Shown: positions 16,561 through 25,053 of the stretch, in pieces
How the letters are laid out: every line of letters begins with the position of its first letter
Numbering within the stretch: position 1 is the stretch's first letter
Origin: an uncultured Aquimonas sp.
GTDB taxonomy: Bacteria > Pseudomonadota > Gammaproteobacteria > Xanthomonadales > Xanthomonadaceae
Assembly (NCBI RefSeq): GCF_937888285.1
Contig: NZ_CALART010000023.1
Coordinates: 1-64,000 of the forward strand
Reading direction: 5' to 3'
Length of the DNA: 64,000 bases
The notes under the pieces: generated by a model
Database searches by the model: none
What the model saw: only the letters and a program-made list of their open reading frames with translations
What the model was told of the DNA's origin: nothing
Translations under genes and position numbers: made by a program

Positions 16561-17823
16561 TCAAGCGCGGTCACGCGCCGACGGCTTCGCGTGGCTGCGG
16601 TGGTCCGCAAGCGCCTGCAGCAGGGACGCGGGGATGCGTCTGCGCCCGAACAGGCCCTGCTGTGTGCCCGAGAGCACCGCCAGGCTCTGGCCGCGGCTGC
16701 CGGGCATCCTCGACAGCGGCAGGAACAGGGCATCGCGCAGGCGCGCGAGCAGGCGATGGTCGGACTGGAACAGCGGCGTCAGCCAGCGCGACCAGAGGTG
16801 GTAGATGCCGACGTGGGCGCGGCGTTCGGCGGCATAGCGGCGCAGCGCCGCGTCGACCCGCGACTCCGCGCGCAGGGCATCGCGCAGCGCCAGCGCGTCG
16901 AGTAGGGCCATGTTGACGCCCTGGCCGAGCTGCGGGCTCATCGCGTGCGCGGCGTCGCCGATGGCGCACAGGCGGCCCGTGTGCCAGCGCCGCAGCACGG
17001 TGTCGCGGTAGCTGGCGCGGGCCAGTCCTGAAGCCTCGGCCGGCAGACGCATGAGCACCTCGGTGGCTTCGGGCCAGAGCGCGTACAGCTCGCTGCGCCA
17101 GGCGTCCATATCGCCTGAGCGCCAGCGTTCGAACTCGGCGCAGGGCAGGCTCCAGAAGAAGCTGAGATGCGGGCGTGGGTTGGCTCCGCAGCCGCCGACC
17201 GGCAGCAGGCCAATCATCCGCCGGGCGCCCTGGTAGCGCTGGCGCAGTTCGGCCCCATGCGGCCAGCCTTCGGCCGGCAGCAGGCACCAGAGGGCGCCCC
17301 AGGGATAGGGCCGGTCCAGCCGATGCGGACCCAGCGCGGCGCGCAGCTGCGAGCCCGAACCGTCCGCGGCGATGACCAGATCGTAGGGGCCGTGCTGGCG
17401 ACCGTCGGCAGTGTGCAGCCGGCCGTGTTCGGCATCCACCGACTGCACTTCGGCGGCGAATTGCAGCTGGGTTGCTTCGGAGCGCGCGGCATGCAGCAGC
17501 TGGAACAGGGCCGTGCGCTGCATGCCCAGACCGAACAGCTGCGGCTGCAGCTCGCTGTAGCGCATGTCCATGATGCGGCGGCCATTCGGCAGGTCGCCGA
17601 ACAGTCGCCGCACCGGCGCGCCCAGCTGCAGGGCGGCATCGAGCAGGCCCAGCTCCAGCAGCACGCCCATGCCGGTCGGCTGCAGCAGGAAGCCCGCACC
17701 GACCGGGCCCGGGTGCGCCACCCGCTCGAACACTTCGACGCGATGGCCGTCGCGGGCCAGCAGCAGGCTGGCGGCCTGACCCGCGCTGCCGTAGCCGGCG
17801 ATGGCGATGTGCAGGGGTTTCAC
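16561..17823 (-). CDS. FAD-dependent aromatic-hydroxylase-family monooxygenase
   Basis: The 420-residue product belongs to the PHBH/UbiH-like flavoprotein group. It has N-terminal AIAGYGSAGQAASLLLARDGHRVEVFER, the middle DLVIAADGSGSQLRAAL (DG motif) and RLCAIGDAAHAMSPQLGQGVNMALLDALAL (GD motif binding FAD ribityl). Members hydroxylate small aromatic or polyketide compounds with NAD(P)H and O2. The substrate is not predictable, and the neighbours (SDH protease, cydB) give no pathway. It starts 52 bp after the cydB stop on the same strand. Confidence 0.85.
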   Translation of the reverse strand: MKPLHIAIAGYGSAGQAASLLLARDGHRVEVFERVAHPGPVGAGFLLQPTGMGVLLELGLLDAALQLGAPVRRLFGDLPNGRRIMDMRYSELQPQLFGLGMQRTALFQLLHAARSEATQLQFAAEVQSVDAEHGRLHTADGRQHGPYDLVIAADGSGSQLRAALGPHRLDRPYPWGALWCLLPAEGWPHGAELRQRYQGARRMIGLLPVGGCGANPRPHLSFFWSLPCAEFERWRSGDMDAWRSELYALWPEATEVLMRLPAEASGLARASYRDTVLRRWHTGRLCAIGDAAHAMSPQLGQGVNMALLDALALRDALRAESRVDAALRRYAAERRAHVGIYHLWSRWLTPLFQSDHRLLARLRDALFLPLSRMPGSRGQSLAVLSGTQQGLFGRRRIPASLLQALADHRSHAKPSARDRA

Positions 17824-17875
17824 TCGACGTTTCCCGGTGCGCGCTGGATGCGCCGAGTCTGCCTGCGCGAGCGCT

Positions 17876-18868
17876 TCAGTAGTAGCGCAGCTGGGTCGCC
17901 TTGCCCCAGAACACCCGGTAGCTATAGGCCGAGTAGGCCAGGATCGCCGGCAGGGTAATCGCCACGCCGAACAGAATGATTATCAGCGAGCCCGGCGCCG
18001 CCGCCGCCTCATGGATGGTGATGCGGTCGACCACGAGGTAGGGGAACAGGCTGTAGGCGAGCCCGATGAAGGCGAACACGAACAGGCCGACGGCGCAGGC
18101 GAAGGGCTGCCAGGGGCTGCGCAGATCGCCTGTGCGCATGCGCTTCAGCGAGCGCAGGGCGATGAAGAACAGCGCCGCGGTGATCAGCGGGATCTGCAGC
18201 AGCAGGATGAAGTTGGGCAGGCTGAACCACTTTTCGAAGATGCGCGCGCTCACCATCGGCGTGGCGACCGAGACCGCCCCGATGCCGATGCCGGTCAGCC
18301 ACAGCGCGCGCTGCGCCCAGCGCACGGCCTTCCGCTGCAGCTCGCCTTCGGCCTTCATCAGCAGCCAGGTTGCGCCGAGCAGGGCATAGCCCGCCAGCAG
18401 ACAGACGCCGATGAAGCTGGCGAAGGCGAAGTTCGCCACGCTCCACTCGAAGCCGAGGATGTAGGCGCCGAGCATGAAGCCCTGCGACAGCGCGGCCAGC
18501 GCCGAGCCGGCGAAGAAGCTGCGATCCCACAGGTGCTTGTGCTTTGCCCGCGCCTTGACCCGGAAGTCGAAGGCCACGCCGCGCAGGATCAGCGCGATCA
18601 GCATCAGCGTCACCGGCAGGTAGAGCGAGCTCAGGATCACCCCGTGCGCCATCGGAAACGCGATCAGCAGGATGCCGACACCCAGCACCAGCCAGGTTTC
18701 GTTGGCGTCCCAGAACGGCCCGATCGAGGCGATCATGGTGTCCTTCTGCGCCTCGTCACCGCCGGGCAGCAGGATGCCGACGCCAAGGTCGAAGCCGTCC
18801 AGCACGACGTAGGCCAGCATGGCCAGCCCCATCAGGGCGAGGAAGATCTCCGGCAGCCAGGCGCTCAT
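17876..18868 (-). CDS. cydB: Cytochrome bd-type ubiquinol oxidase subunit II
   Basis: The 330-residue product begins EIFLALMGLAMLAYVVLDGFDLGVGILLPGG, the CydB hallmark, with GPFWDANETWLVLGVGILLIAFP next. About eight or nine membrane helices follow, ending LIIILFGVAITLPAILAYSAYSYRVFWGK. It stabilises the haem subunit. The start overlaps cydA by 4 bp (ATGA). Length fits the shorter cyanide-insensitive (CioB) type. No CydX-like small ORF is evident in the 52 bp after it. Confidence 0.96.
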   Translation of the reverse strand: MSAWLPEIFLALMGLAMLAYVVLDGFDLGVGILLPGGDEAQKDTMIASIGPFWDANETWLVLGVGILLIAFPMAHGVILSSLYLPVTLMLIALILRGVAFDFRVKARAKHKHLWDRSFFAGSALAALSQGFMLGAYILGFEWSVANFAFASFIGVCLLAGYALLGATWLLMKAEGELQRKAVRWAQRALWLTGIGIGAVSVATPMVSARIFEKWFSLPNFILLLQIPLITAALFFIALRSLKRMRTGDLRSPWQPFACAVGLFVFAFIGLAYSLFPYLVVDRITIHEAAAAPGSLIIILFGVAITLPAILAYSAYSYRVFWGKATQLRYY

Positions 18869-20229
18869 GCGCGTGCTCCTTCAGCGGTGTCATGGGTGGG
18901 CAGGGTGCCGATGGCGCCGTCCAGCTCGCCCTTCGAGGCCTTGTGCATCAGGTGGAAGAGCACGCTGATATAGGCCGTCAGTAGAACGATGTAGATCGAC
19001 AGATACAGGCCGAGGCTGATGCCGATCAAAGGCGCCGGCACGCTCGATGCCGCGTCAGCCGTGCTCACGACGCCGTACACCACCCAAGGCTGACGGCCGA
19101 TCTCGGTGACGTACCAGCCGGCCAGCGTCGCCACCCAGCCGGCGAAGGTCATGCCAACGAGCACGCGCAGCAGCCAGCGGGCGGGCTCGCCGCGGCGCTT
19201 CAACTGCCAGACGCCCAGCCAGCTCACTGCCAGCATGAGCAGGCCGATGCCCACCATCACCCGGAACGACCAGAACACCGGCGCCACTGGTGGGTGATGC
19301 TCGAAGTCGTTCAGGCCCTTTAATTCACCGTCGAGCTCATGGGTGAGGATCAGACTGGCCAGCTTGGGGATCTGGATCTCGTAGTCATTGCTGCGGGTGT
19401 CCTCGTTCGGCAGCGCGAACAGGCGAAGACCCGCGCCGCGCTCGGTCTCCCAGATGCCTTCCATCGCCGCGACCTTGGCCGGCTGGTGCTCCAGCGTGTT
19501 CAGGCCGTGCAGGTCGCCGGCGAGGATCTGCAGCGGGATCAGCACCGCACCCAGCACCAGACCCGTGCGCAGGGTCGCCTGCACTTCGGCGCTGGCATCT
19601 CCCCTCAGCCGGCGCCAAGCCGACAGGCCGGCGACCAGGAAGGCCACGGTCAGGCCCGAGGCCAGCAGCATGTGGCTGAGGCGATACGGAAACGAGGGGT
19701 TGAAGACGATCGCCGCCCAATCGGTCGGGTGCGCCTGGCCGTCGATCATTTCGAAGCCCACCGGCGTCTGCATCCACGAGTTCAGCACCAGGATCCAGAA
19801 GGCCGACAGGGTGGTGCCGAAGGCGACCAGGAAGGTCGCCAGCGTATGCACGCGATCCGACACGCGGCCCTGGCCGAACAGCATGATCCCGAGGAATGCG
19901 GCCTCAAGGAAAAATGCGGTCAGCACCTCATAGCCGAGCAGCGGGCCGGCGATGTTGCCCACGCGCTCCATGAAGCCCGGCCAGTTGGTGCCGAACTGGA
20001 AGCTCATGGTGATGCCGCTGACCACGCCCAGCGCGAACGAGAGCGCGAACACCTTCACCCAGGTTCGATAGGCGGCATTCCATTTGGCATCGCCGGTCGC
20101 ACGCCAGCGCAGCTTGAAGAACAGCAGCAGCCAGCCCAGCGCGATGGTGATCGTGGGGAACAGGATGTGGAAGCTGATGTTGGCCGCGAACTGGATGCGG
20201 GCCAGCAGGATGGGGTCGAGGGTGTCCAT
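18865..20229 (-). CDS. cydA: Cytochrome bd-type ubiquinol oxidase subunit I
   Basis: The 454-residue haem-bearing subunit oxidises ubiquinol and reduces O2 to water without pumping protons. It begins LLARIQFAANISFHILFPTITIALG with the axial His21 and shows WPGFMERVGNIAGPLLGYEVLTAFFLEA, SFPYRLSHMLLASG, and a short Q-loop with GLNTLEHQPAKVAAMEG. TEIGRQPWVVYGVVST near the end is typical. The short Q-loop suggests the CIO-like branch. The region just before the ATG has no purine-rich ribosome site and instead a GAATCCCG repeat cluster. Confidence 0.96.
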   Translation of the reverse strand: MDTLDPILLARIQFAANISFHILFPTITIALGWLLLFFKLRWRATGDAKWNAAYRTWVKVFALSFALGVVSGITMSFQFGTNWPGFMERVGNIAGPLLGYEVLTAFFLEAAFLGIMLFGQGRVSDRVHTLATFLVAFGTTLSAFWILVLNSWMQTPVGFEMIDGQAHPTDWAAIVFNPSFPYRLSHMLLASGLTVAFLVAGLSAWRRLRGDASAEVQATLRTGLVLGAVLIPLQILAGDLHGLNTLEHQPAKVAAMEGIWETERGAGLRLFALPNEDTRSNDYEIQIPKLASLILTHELDGELKGLNDFEHHPPVAPVFWSFRVMVGIGLLMLAVSWLGVWQLKRRGEPARWLLRVLVGMTFAGWVATLAGWYVTEIGRQPWVVYGVVSTADAASSVPAPLIGISLGLYLSIYIVLLTAYISVLFHLMHKASKGELDGAIGTLPTHDTAEGARA

Positions 20230-20534
20230 TTTTGGAGCCGGGATTCGGGATTGGTAATTCGGGATTCGTTAGAGCGCGCTTGCCGCAAGCCCTAAACTTC
20301 TCGATCTGAGCCCCTCTCCCATCGGGAGAGGGGTTGGGGAGAGGGCCGGGTGTTCGCAGGCGGTTGTGGTGGCAGGCCTGGCACTCAACCAAGCGTTCGC
20401 GCTTTCCATCCGTATTGGGAAAGCGCGCTTGGCCTAGCTGCGACATTCAGAAGTCGGCCAACAGCCGCGTGCGACCGAGCGAAGGTGGGGGTGGGGGGCT
20501 GGCGTTCGCAGGCTGCAGTGACGCAGCGCTCTGT
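20230..20534. repeat. Gap upstream of cydA with GAATCCCG and CCCTCTCCC repeats
   Basis: No gene is seen. At 20240-20268 three GGGATT(C/G) units (GAATCCCG read towards cydA) end 11 bp before the cydA ATG. At 20311-20333 a perfect hairpin CCCCTCTCCC / GGGAGAGGGG with loop ATC is followed by TTGGGGAGAGGG; this CCCTCTCCC type is a common dispersed repeat in Lysobacterales and Pseudomonas relatives. The cydA promoter must lie here, but I cannot place it with confidence and see no FNR box. Confidence 0.6.
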
Positions 20535-21146
20535 TCAGTCCACCGCTTTCAACGCACGCTCACCCGGTTCAGGCGGCGCTTTCGCTTCGGGCTCGCCGCG
20601 CCACCCACCACCCATCACGCGCTCCTTCAGCTCCAGCAGCTTGACCACCTTGCTGCCCAAGCCCATCAGGCTCTGCAGGGTGTCGGGCGAGAGCTTGCGC
20701 ACCTCGGCGAACCAGTCGGTGATCTGCTCGATCAGCTCGTGCATCTTGCGCATGCGTTCCTGCGCGTAGACGTCCTCGGGCGAGCCGGCGTTCTCCAGCA
20801 GCGCATCGCGCAGCATCGACAGGGTCGGGTCGACCTCGCGGCGCTGCCGCTCTTCCGCCAGCGTCTTGAAGATCTGCCAGACATCCTCGGGTGCCGAGTA
20901 GAAGTCGCGGCGGTCGCCGGGATGATGTTCGAGCTTGACCAGGCGCCAGCTCTGCAGCTCCTTCAGGCCCATGCTGACGTTGCTGCGCGACACGCCGAGC
21001 TTGTCGACGATGTCGTCAGCGGTCTGCGCCTCGCGGCTGACGTAGAGCAGGGCGTAGATCTGCCCGACCGTGCGGTTGATGCCCCAGCGGCTGCCCATCT
21101 CACCGAAGTGCAGCACGAAGGCCTGGCTGAGCGGGGGGAGGTTCAT
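20535..21146 (-). CDS. GbsR/MarR-family transcriptional regulator
   Basis: The 203-residue product contains a winged helix: GINRTVGQIYALLYVSREAQTADDIVDKLGVSRSNVSMGLKELQSWRLVKLEHHPGDRRDFYSA, the pattern of GbsR-type MarR-family regulators. A long helical dimerisation or sensor region follows. Start 21146 is chosen because GGAG lies 6 nt upstream; an ATG at 21152 abuts it. An AT-rich palindrome lies 20 bp upstream of the start, suggesting autoregulation. It precedes cydAB on the same strand by 305 bp, so control of the oxidase is possible but inferred. Confidence 0.88.
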   Translation of the reverse strand: MNLPPLSQAFVLHFGEMGSRWGINRTVGQIYALLYVSREAQTADDIVDKLGVSRSNVSMGLKELQSWRLVKLEHHPGDRRDFYSAPEDVWQIFKTLAEERQRREVDPTLSMLRDALLENAGSPEDVYAQERMRKMHELIEQITDWFAEVRKLSPDTLQSLMGLGSKVVKLLELKERVMGGGWRGEPEAKAPPEPGERALKAVD

Positions 21147-21165
21147 CGCCATCTCCGAAGTTTCA

Positions 21166-21182
21166 GTAATTTCTGAAATTAC
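21166..21182 (-). promoter_or_regulatory. Candidate operator, palindrome GTAATTTC-T-GAAATTAC
   Basis: A perfect 8-1-8 inverted repeat rich in A/T stands out in this GC-rich genome. It lies 19 bp upstream of the GbsR/MarR-type regulator start at 21146. Its position and dyad symmetry fit a winged-helix dimer operator used for autoregulation. Binding by this regulator is inferred. Confidence 0.6.
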
Positions 21183-21499
21183 GGTGCGGATGATCTGGAT
21201 CAGGGTGTGAACCGGATGTGTATGTTGAGCGCTGGCATTGGGGAGTGAGGATGCGCGCCAGTGGACCACGGGGCCGCGCACTGATGAGCGCCTGAGCGGC
21301 GCGTCCGAAGGTCGGGATTCCCAGGGCGCAGGCAGCGCGCCCTTCGATCGCCGGTCCGTACGCCGGCAGGGCTTCCCACTGCTTGGACAGACAGGGTCCA
21401 AAGGGCGCTGCAGCGCGGTTCCGAAAGGCTGTGCCACCAGACGACCGAGGGCGAGCCTCTCGGCTCGCCCTCGTGCGTCACCCAGCGGCGCTGCGGGCT
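21183..21499. other. Gap between fadB and GbsR gene; hairpin at 21447-21472
   Basis: No gene is supported here. An 11-bp perfect stem GAGGGCGAGCC / GGCTCGCCCTC with loop TCTC lies 28 bp after the fadB stop. It lacks a T-run on both strands, but its position suggests a terminator-like structure for fadB. The rest is unremarkable GC-rich sequence holding the regulator's promoter. Confidence 0.45.
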
Positions 21500-23542
21500 T
21501 CAGCCCGGGATCAACGCATCCCAGCCCGGCCGTGGGTTGAAGCGCGGGCCGTGGCGACCGGCGAGTTGCTCCAGGCGGGCCTTGAGCTTGGCCGCGCCCT
21601 CGCTGCGCACGTACTGGATCGGGCCGCCGCGGAAGGGTGCGAAGCCGGTGCCGAAAATCACGCCGGCATCCAGCAGGTCGGCGTCGGCGACGACGCCCTC
21701 GTGCAGGCAGGCGACGGCCTCATTGACGAAGGCCAGCACCAGGCGGTCGGTGAGGTCTTCGGGCGCCTTGTAGTCCTTGGGCACCTCGGGCTTCTTGGCG
21801 CGGCCGTTTTCCCAGGTGTAGAAGCCCTGGCCGTCCTTGCGGCCGCGCTTGCCCGAGGCCAGCAGGCCGTCGAGTCCGCTGGGGATCGGCAGGTTGAGGA
21901 ACTCGGCCATGATCTTGCCGACGCTCGCGGCCACGTCGAGACCCACGGTATCGGCCAGTTCGATCGGGCCCATCGGCATGCCGAAGGCCAGCGCCGCCTT
22001 GTCGATGACCGGGCCGGGAACGCCCTCGCTGTAGAGCGTCATTGCTTCCAGCAGATAGGGCATCAGGATGCGGTTGACCAGGAAGCCCGGGGTGCCGGCG
22101 ACCGGCACCGGCAGCTTGTCGATGGCGCGGCAGAAGGCCGCGAGGCGACGTTCGGTCTCGGCGTCCATGCCCTCATGCCGGACGATCTCCACCAGCGGCA
22201 TCATCGACACCGGGTTGAAGAAATGCAGGCCGGCGAACTGTGCCGGGCGCTTCAGTTCGGCGCGAAGATCCGTGAGCGGAATCGACGACGTGTTCGAGGT
22301 CAGCAGGCTGTTCGCCGGCAGGTTCTCCTCGACCTTGGCGTAGAGCGCGCGCTTGGCGTCGAGGTTCTCGAAGATCGCCTCGATCACCAGATCCGCCTTG
22401 GCCACGCCGGCGCCGTCGACATCGGCGTTCAGGCGCGCGATGGCGGCGGCGCGCTTGTCCTCGCGCTTCAGCTTCTTCTCGTAGAAGGTGTGGGCGCGGG
22501 CGATGGCCGGCTGGATCTGTTCCAGCGAGCGGTCCTGCAGGGTGGTCTCGAAACCGCGCAGCGCGCTCCAGGCGGCGATGTCGCCGCCCATCACCCCGGC
22601 GCCCACCACGTGGACGTGCTTGATGTCATGCGACTTGCCGCCGAGACCCTTCAGGCGCTCCTGCAGGAAGTAGACGCGCACGAGGTTCTGGGCGGTCGGC
22701 GTGCCCGCCAGCTTGGCCACCGACTTGGCTTCGGACACGAGGCGCGACTCCACCGGGCCGCCGCTGCGCCGCCAGGTTTCGATCAGTGCGAACGGCGCCG
22801 GGTAGTGCGCCTTGCGCGCCTTGCGGCTGACCTGCTTGACCAGCATCGGCGCCAGCGCCTGACGCACCGGCCACCAGTTGGTGGCCCAGCCGGTGAGGCG
22901 CTGCTTCAAGGGACGCTTCACGCCGCGCTTCAGCAGTGCCAGTGCGGTATCGAGCAGCACTGCAGGTTCGCAGGTCTTGTCGATCAGGCCGATGGCGCGC
23001 GCGTTCGAGGCGGACAGCGCGCGGCCGGTCAGCATCATGTCGAAGGCCGCCGGAGCGCCGACCAGCGGCGGCAGGCGCACGCTGCCGCCCCAGCCCGGAT
23101 AGATGCCGAGCTTCACTTCGGGCAGGCCGATGCGGGTGCTGTCGTCGGTGCTGGCGACGCGGTAGCGGCAGGCCAGCGAGAGTTCGGTACCGCCGCCCAT
23201 GCAGAAACCGTGGATCGCGGCGACCGTGGGGCAGGGCAGCTCGGCCAGCTTCTGGAACACGTTCTGGCCGTAGCGGATCGATTCGAAGACCGTGCCGCGC
23301 TCGTGGTAGGTCTTGAACTCGGCGATGTCGGCGCCGGCGACGAAGCCCGAGGTCTTGCCTGAGATCACCACCACGCCCTTCGGCTTCTCGATGGCGATGC
23401 GCTCGACCAGCTGCTCGAGCTCCTCCAGCACCTCGCGGGCCAGCGTGTTGACGCTGGAGTCGGCGCGGTCGAAGGTCAGTACCACCACGCGGTCGTCGCG
23501 CAGCTCGGGACGCCAGTGCTTGAAGCGCAAGCCGTCGAACAT
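21500..23542 (-). CDS. fadB: Multifunctional fatty acid oxidation protein (enoyl-CoA hydratase / 3-hydroxyacyl-CoA dehydrogenase)
   Basis: The 680-residue product has an N-terminal crotonase domain (GFVAGADIAEF oxyanion loop; AAIHGFCMGGGTELSLACRYRVA; LPEVKLGIYPGWGGSVRLP). The NAD-binding domain VHVVGAGVMGGDIAAWSALRG begins at about 320, followed by the dehydrogenase C-domain (GLHFFNPVSMMPLVEIV, GFLVNRILMPYLLEA, GPIELADTVGLDV). This is the FadB/FadJ alpha subunit that hydrates enoyl-CoA and oxidises 3-hydroxyacyl-CoA in beta-oxidation. No thiolase gene (fadA) is adjacent. Length is close to FadJ, so fadJ is an alternative name. Confidence 0.93.
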   Translation of the reverse strand: MFDGLRFKHWRPELRDDRVVVLTFDRADSSVNTLAREVLEELEQLVERIAIEKPKGVVVISGKTSGFVAGADIAEFKTYHERGTVFESIRYGQNVFQKLAELPCPTVAAIHGFCMGGGTELSLACRYRVASTDDSTRIGLPEVKLGIYPGWGGSVRLPPLVGAPAAFDMMLTGRALSASNARAIGLIDKTCEPAVLLDTALALLKRGVKRPLKQRLTGWATNWWPVRQALAPMLVKQVSRKARKAHYPAPFALIETWRRSGGPVESRLVSEAKSVAKLAGTPTAQNLVRVYFLQERLKGLGGKSHDIKHVHVVGAGVMGGDIAAWSALRGFETTLQDRSLEQIQPAIARAHTFYEKKLKREDKRAAAIARLNADVDGAGVAKADLVIEAIFENLDAKRALYAKVEENLPANSLLTSNTSSIPLTDLRAELKRPAQFAGLHFFNPVSMMPLVEIVRHEGMDAETERRLAAFCRAIDKLPVPVAGTPGFLVNRILMPYLLEAMTLYSEGVPGPVIDKAALAFGMPMGPIELADTVGLDVAASVGKIMAEFLNLPIPSGLDGLLASGKRGRKDGQGFYTWENGRAKKPEVPKDYKAPEDLTDRLVLAFVNEAVACLHEGVVADADLLDAGVIFGTGFAPFRGGPIQYVRSEGAAKLKARLEQLAGRHGPRFNPRPGWDALIPG

Positions 23543-23666
23543 GGGAATCTCCTGCAGGGGGCGAGCGCCGGCATGCTAAGCCGCGCCGGCCGCGAAGGGG
23601 TCACGTATGATCCGGACTGTGTGCGGGCGCGGTCAATCCGGGCGCGTATGGTGGCGGCGGTGGAGT

Positions 23667-23695
23667 GAACTTTCACACTAAACCGGCGGTCGCAG
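23667..23695 (+). promoter_or_regulatory. Candidate sigma-E promoter of the rpoE operon
   Basis: GAACTT at 23667-23672 is a perfect sigma-E -35 core. A TC at 23690-23691, in a GGTCGCA context, falls at the -10 position. The spacing fits the sigma-E class, although the -10 departs from TCTGA. rpoE operons are commonly autoregulated, so this is a reasonable promoter. Its start site would leave about 130 nt before the conserved rpoE start. Confidence 0.45.
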
Positions 23696-23830
23696 GCTGC
23701 CATGAACGCCGTCCTCAGCTTCGACAGCCTGAATTCCTCCGTCTTCCGCCTGCAGGAGACGCCCGCGCCCGCCGCCCCGCGCGCCCATAGCCTCGCGCGA
23801 ACAGAACAACAACAGGGAGAGCGGCCCCGG

Positions 23831-24424
23831 ATGGCCGAGAACGAAATCGACTACGACCTTGTGCGTCGGGTGCAGGCCGGCGACAAGCGTGCCTTCGACC
23901 TGCTGGTGCGCAAGTACCAGCACAAGCTGGTCAGCGTGATCTCGCGCTACATCAACGACTGGAGCGAGTGCCAGGACGTCGCCCAGGAGAGCTTCATCCG
24001 CGCCTACCGCGCGCTCGGCAACTTCCGCGGTGACGCCCAGTTCTACACCTGGCTGTACAAGATCGCGGTCAACACCGCCAAGAACCACCTCGTGTCCAAG
24101 GGCAGGCGCCCGCCGACCGACGACATCGACGCCTCCGATGCCGTGCAGTACGACGGTGGCACCTGGCTGCGCGATGTCGACACGCCTGAGCAGGAGCTTG
24201 CGCGGCAGGAGATCGAGCGCACCGTCGCCGAAACCGTCGAAGCCCTGCCCGAGGAGCTGCGCATCGCCATCACCCTGCGCGAGGTCGATGGCCTGAGCTA
24301 CGAAGAGATCGCCCAGACCATGGGCTGCCCCATCGGCACCGTGCGTTCGCGGATCTTCCGCGCCCGCGACGCCATCGACCAGAAACTGCGCCCGCTGATG
24401 GGCGCCGAGCGAGTCCGCCCATGA
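23831..24424 (+). CDS. rpoE: ECF RNA polymerase sigma factor RpoE
   Basis: The 198-residue product begins with the conserved YDLVRRVQAGDKRAFDLLVRKYQHKL. Region 2 is SRYINDWSECQDVAQESFIRAYRALGNFRGDAQFYTWLYKIAVNTAKN, and region 4 is LPEELRIAITLREVDGLSYEEIAQTMGCPIGTVRSRIFRARD, closely matching sigma-E/AlgU. It directs the envelope stress response. The frame is also open from an ATG at 23702, adding 43 residues without similarity; 23831 is preferred, with GGGAGA upstream. Its 3' end overlaps rseA by 4 bp. Confidence 0.95.
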   Translation: MAENEIDYDLVRRVQAGDKRAFDLLVRKYQHKLVSVISRYINDWSECQDVAQESFIRAYRALGNFRGDAQFYTWLYKIAVNTAKNHLVSKGRRPPTDDIDASDAVQYDGGTWLRDVDTPEQELARQEIERTVAETVEALPEELRIAITLREVDGLSYEEIAQTMGCPIGTVRSRIFRARDAIDQKLRPLMGAERVRP

Positions 24425-25050
24425 GCATCGACAAGCCCCTCGATCCGAACGCCGAGCTGCGCGAACAGGTCTCGGCCCTGTGCGACGGTGAACTCGCCGC
24501 CGACAGCCGGCGCTTCCTGCTGAAGCGCCTCGCCGACGATGCCGAGCTGAAGTCGGCGTGGTCGAACTACCACCTGATCGGCGACAGCCTGCGCCGCCAG
24601 GCCGGGCCGCCGCTGGCCCTGGACTTCGCGGATCGCGTGCAGGCCGCCCTCGATGCCGAGGCCGCGCAGGCGTCGCGGCATGGCTGGATGCGCTGGGGTG
24701 GCGGTGCTGCCGTGGCCGCGGCGGTCGCGCTCGCGGCGATCATCACCGTGCCGGTGCAGCAGTCGCAGGTGCCGGAGTCGGCAGCCCCGCTGGCCGGCAA
24801 TGGCGAGGTGGCGCCCAGCGCTGTCAGCGAGCGCGACCTTCGCCCCGACATTTCTCGCGCGGCCCAGACCGTCGCGGTCGGTGCCACGCCTGCGGGCTAC
24901 GGACAGATGAGCAACGGCCTGCCGGTGCGCTACGTGCCGGTGCTGCAGGCGGACGGCAGCCTGCTGCTGGTGCCCTACACCCCCTTGCTGCAGGCGCCCG
25001 CCCAGCCGGGCCCGACCGCGCCTCCGCTGCTGCCGGCGCGCGCCCAGTAG
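24421..25050 (+). CDS. rseA: Anti-sigma-E factor RseA
   Basis: The 209-residue product has the N-terminal sigma-binding part LREQVSALCDGELAADSRRFLLKRLADDAELKSAWSNYHLIGDSLR typical of RseA/MucA, one membrane helix at about 93-111 (GGGAAVAAAVALAAIITV) and a Pro-rich periplasmic tail. It holds RpoE inactive at the membrane until DegS/RseP-type proteolysis. It overlaps rpoE by 4 bp. No separate rseB gene follows: rseC comes next, so the RseB function is either absent here or elsewhere. Confidence 0.92.
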   Translation: MSIDKPLDPNAELREQVSALCDGELAADSRRFLLKRLADDAELKSAWSNYHLIGDSLRRQAGPPLALDFADRVQAALDAEAAQASRHGWMRWGGGAAVAAAVALAAIITVPVQQSQVPESAAPLAGNGEVAPSAVSERDLRPDISRAAQTVAVGATPAGYGQMSNGLPVRYVPVLQADGSLLLVPYTPLLQAPAQPGPTAPPLLPARAQ

Positions 25051-25053
25051 CGT

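Noticed and set aside
20311..20333. CCCCTCTCCC hairpin as terminator of the GbsR gene
   Set aside because: The motif belongs to a dispersed repeat class, has a 3-nt loop and no T-run, and lies about 200 bp beyond the stop.
21383..23362. Plus-strand 659-codon frame across fadB
   Set aside because: Shadow of fadB; composition and lack of motifs show it is non-coding.
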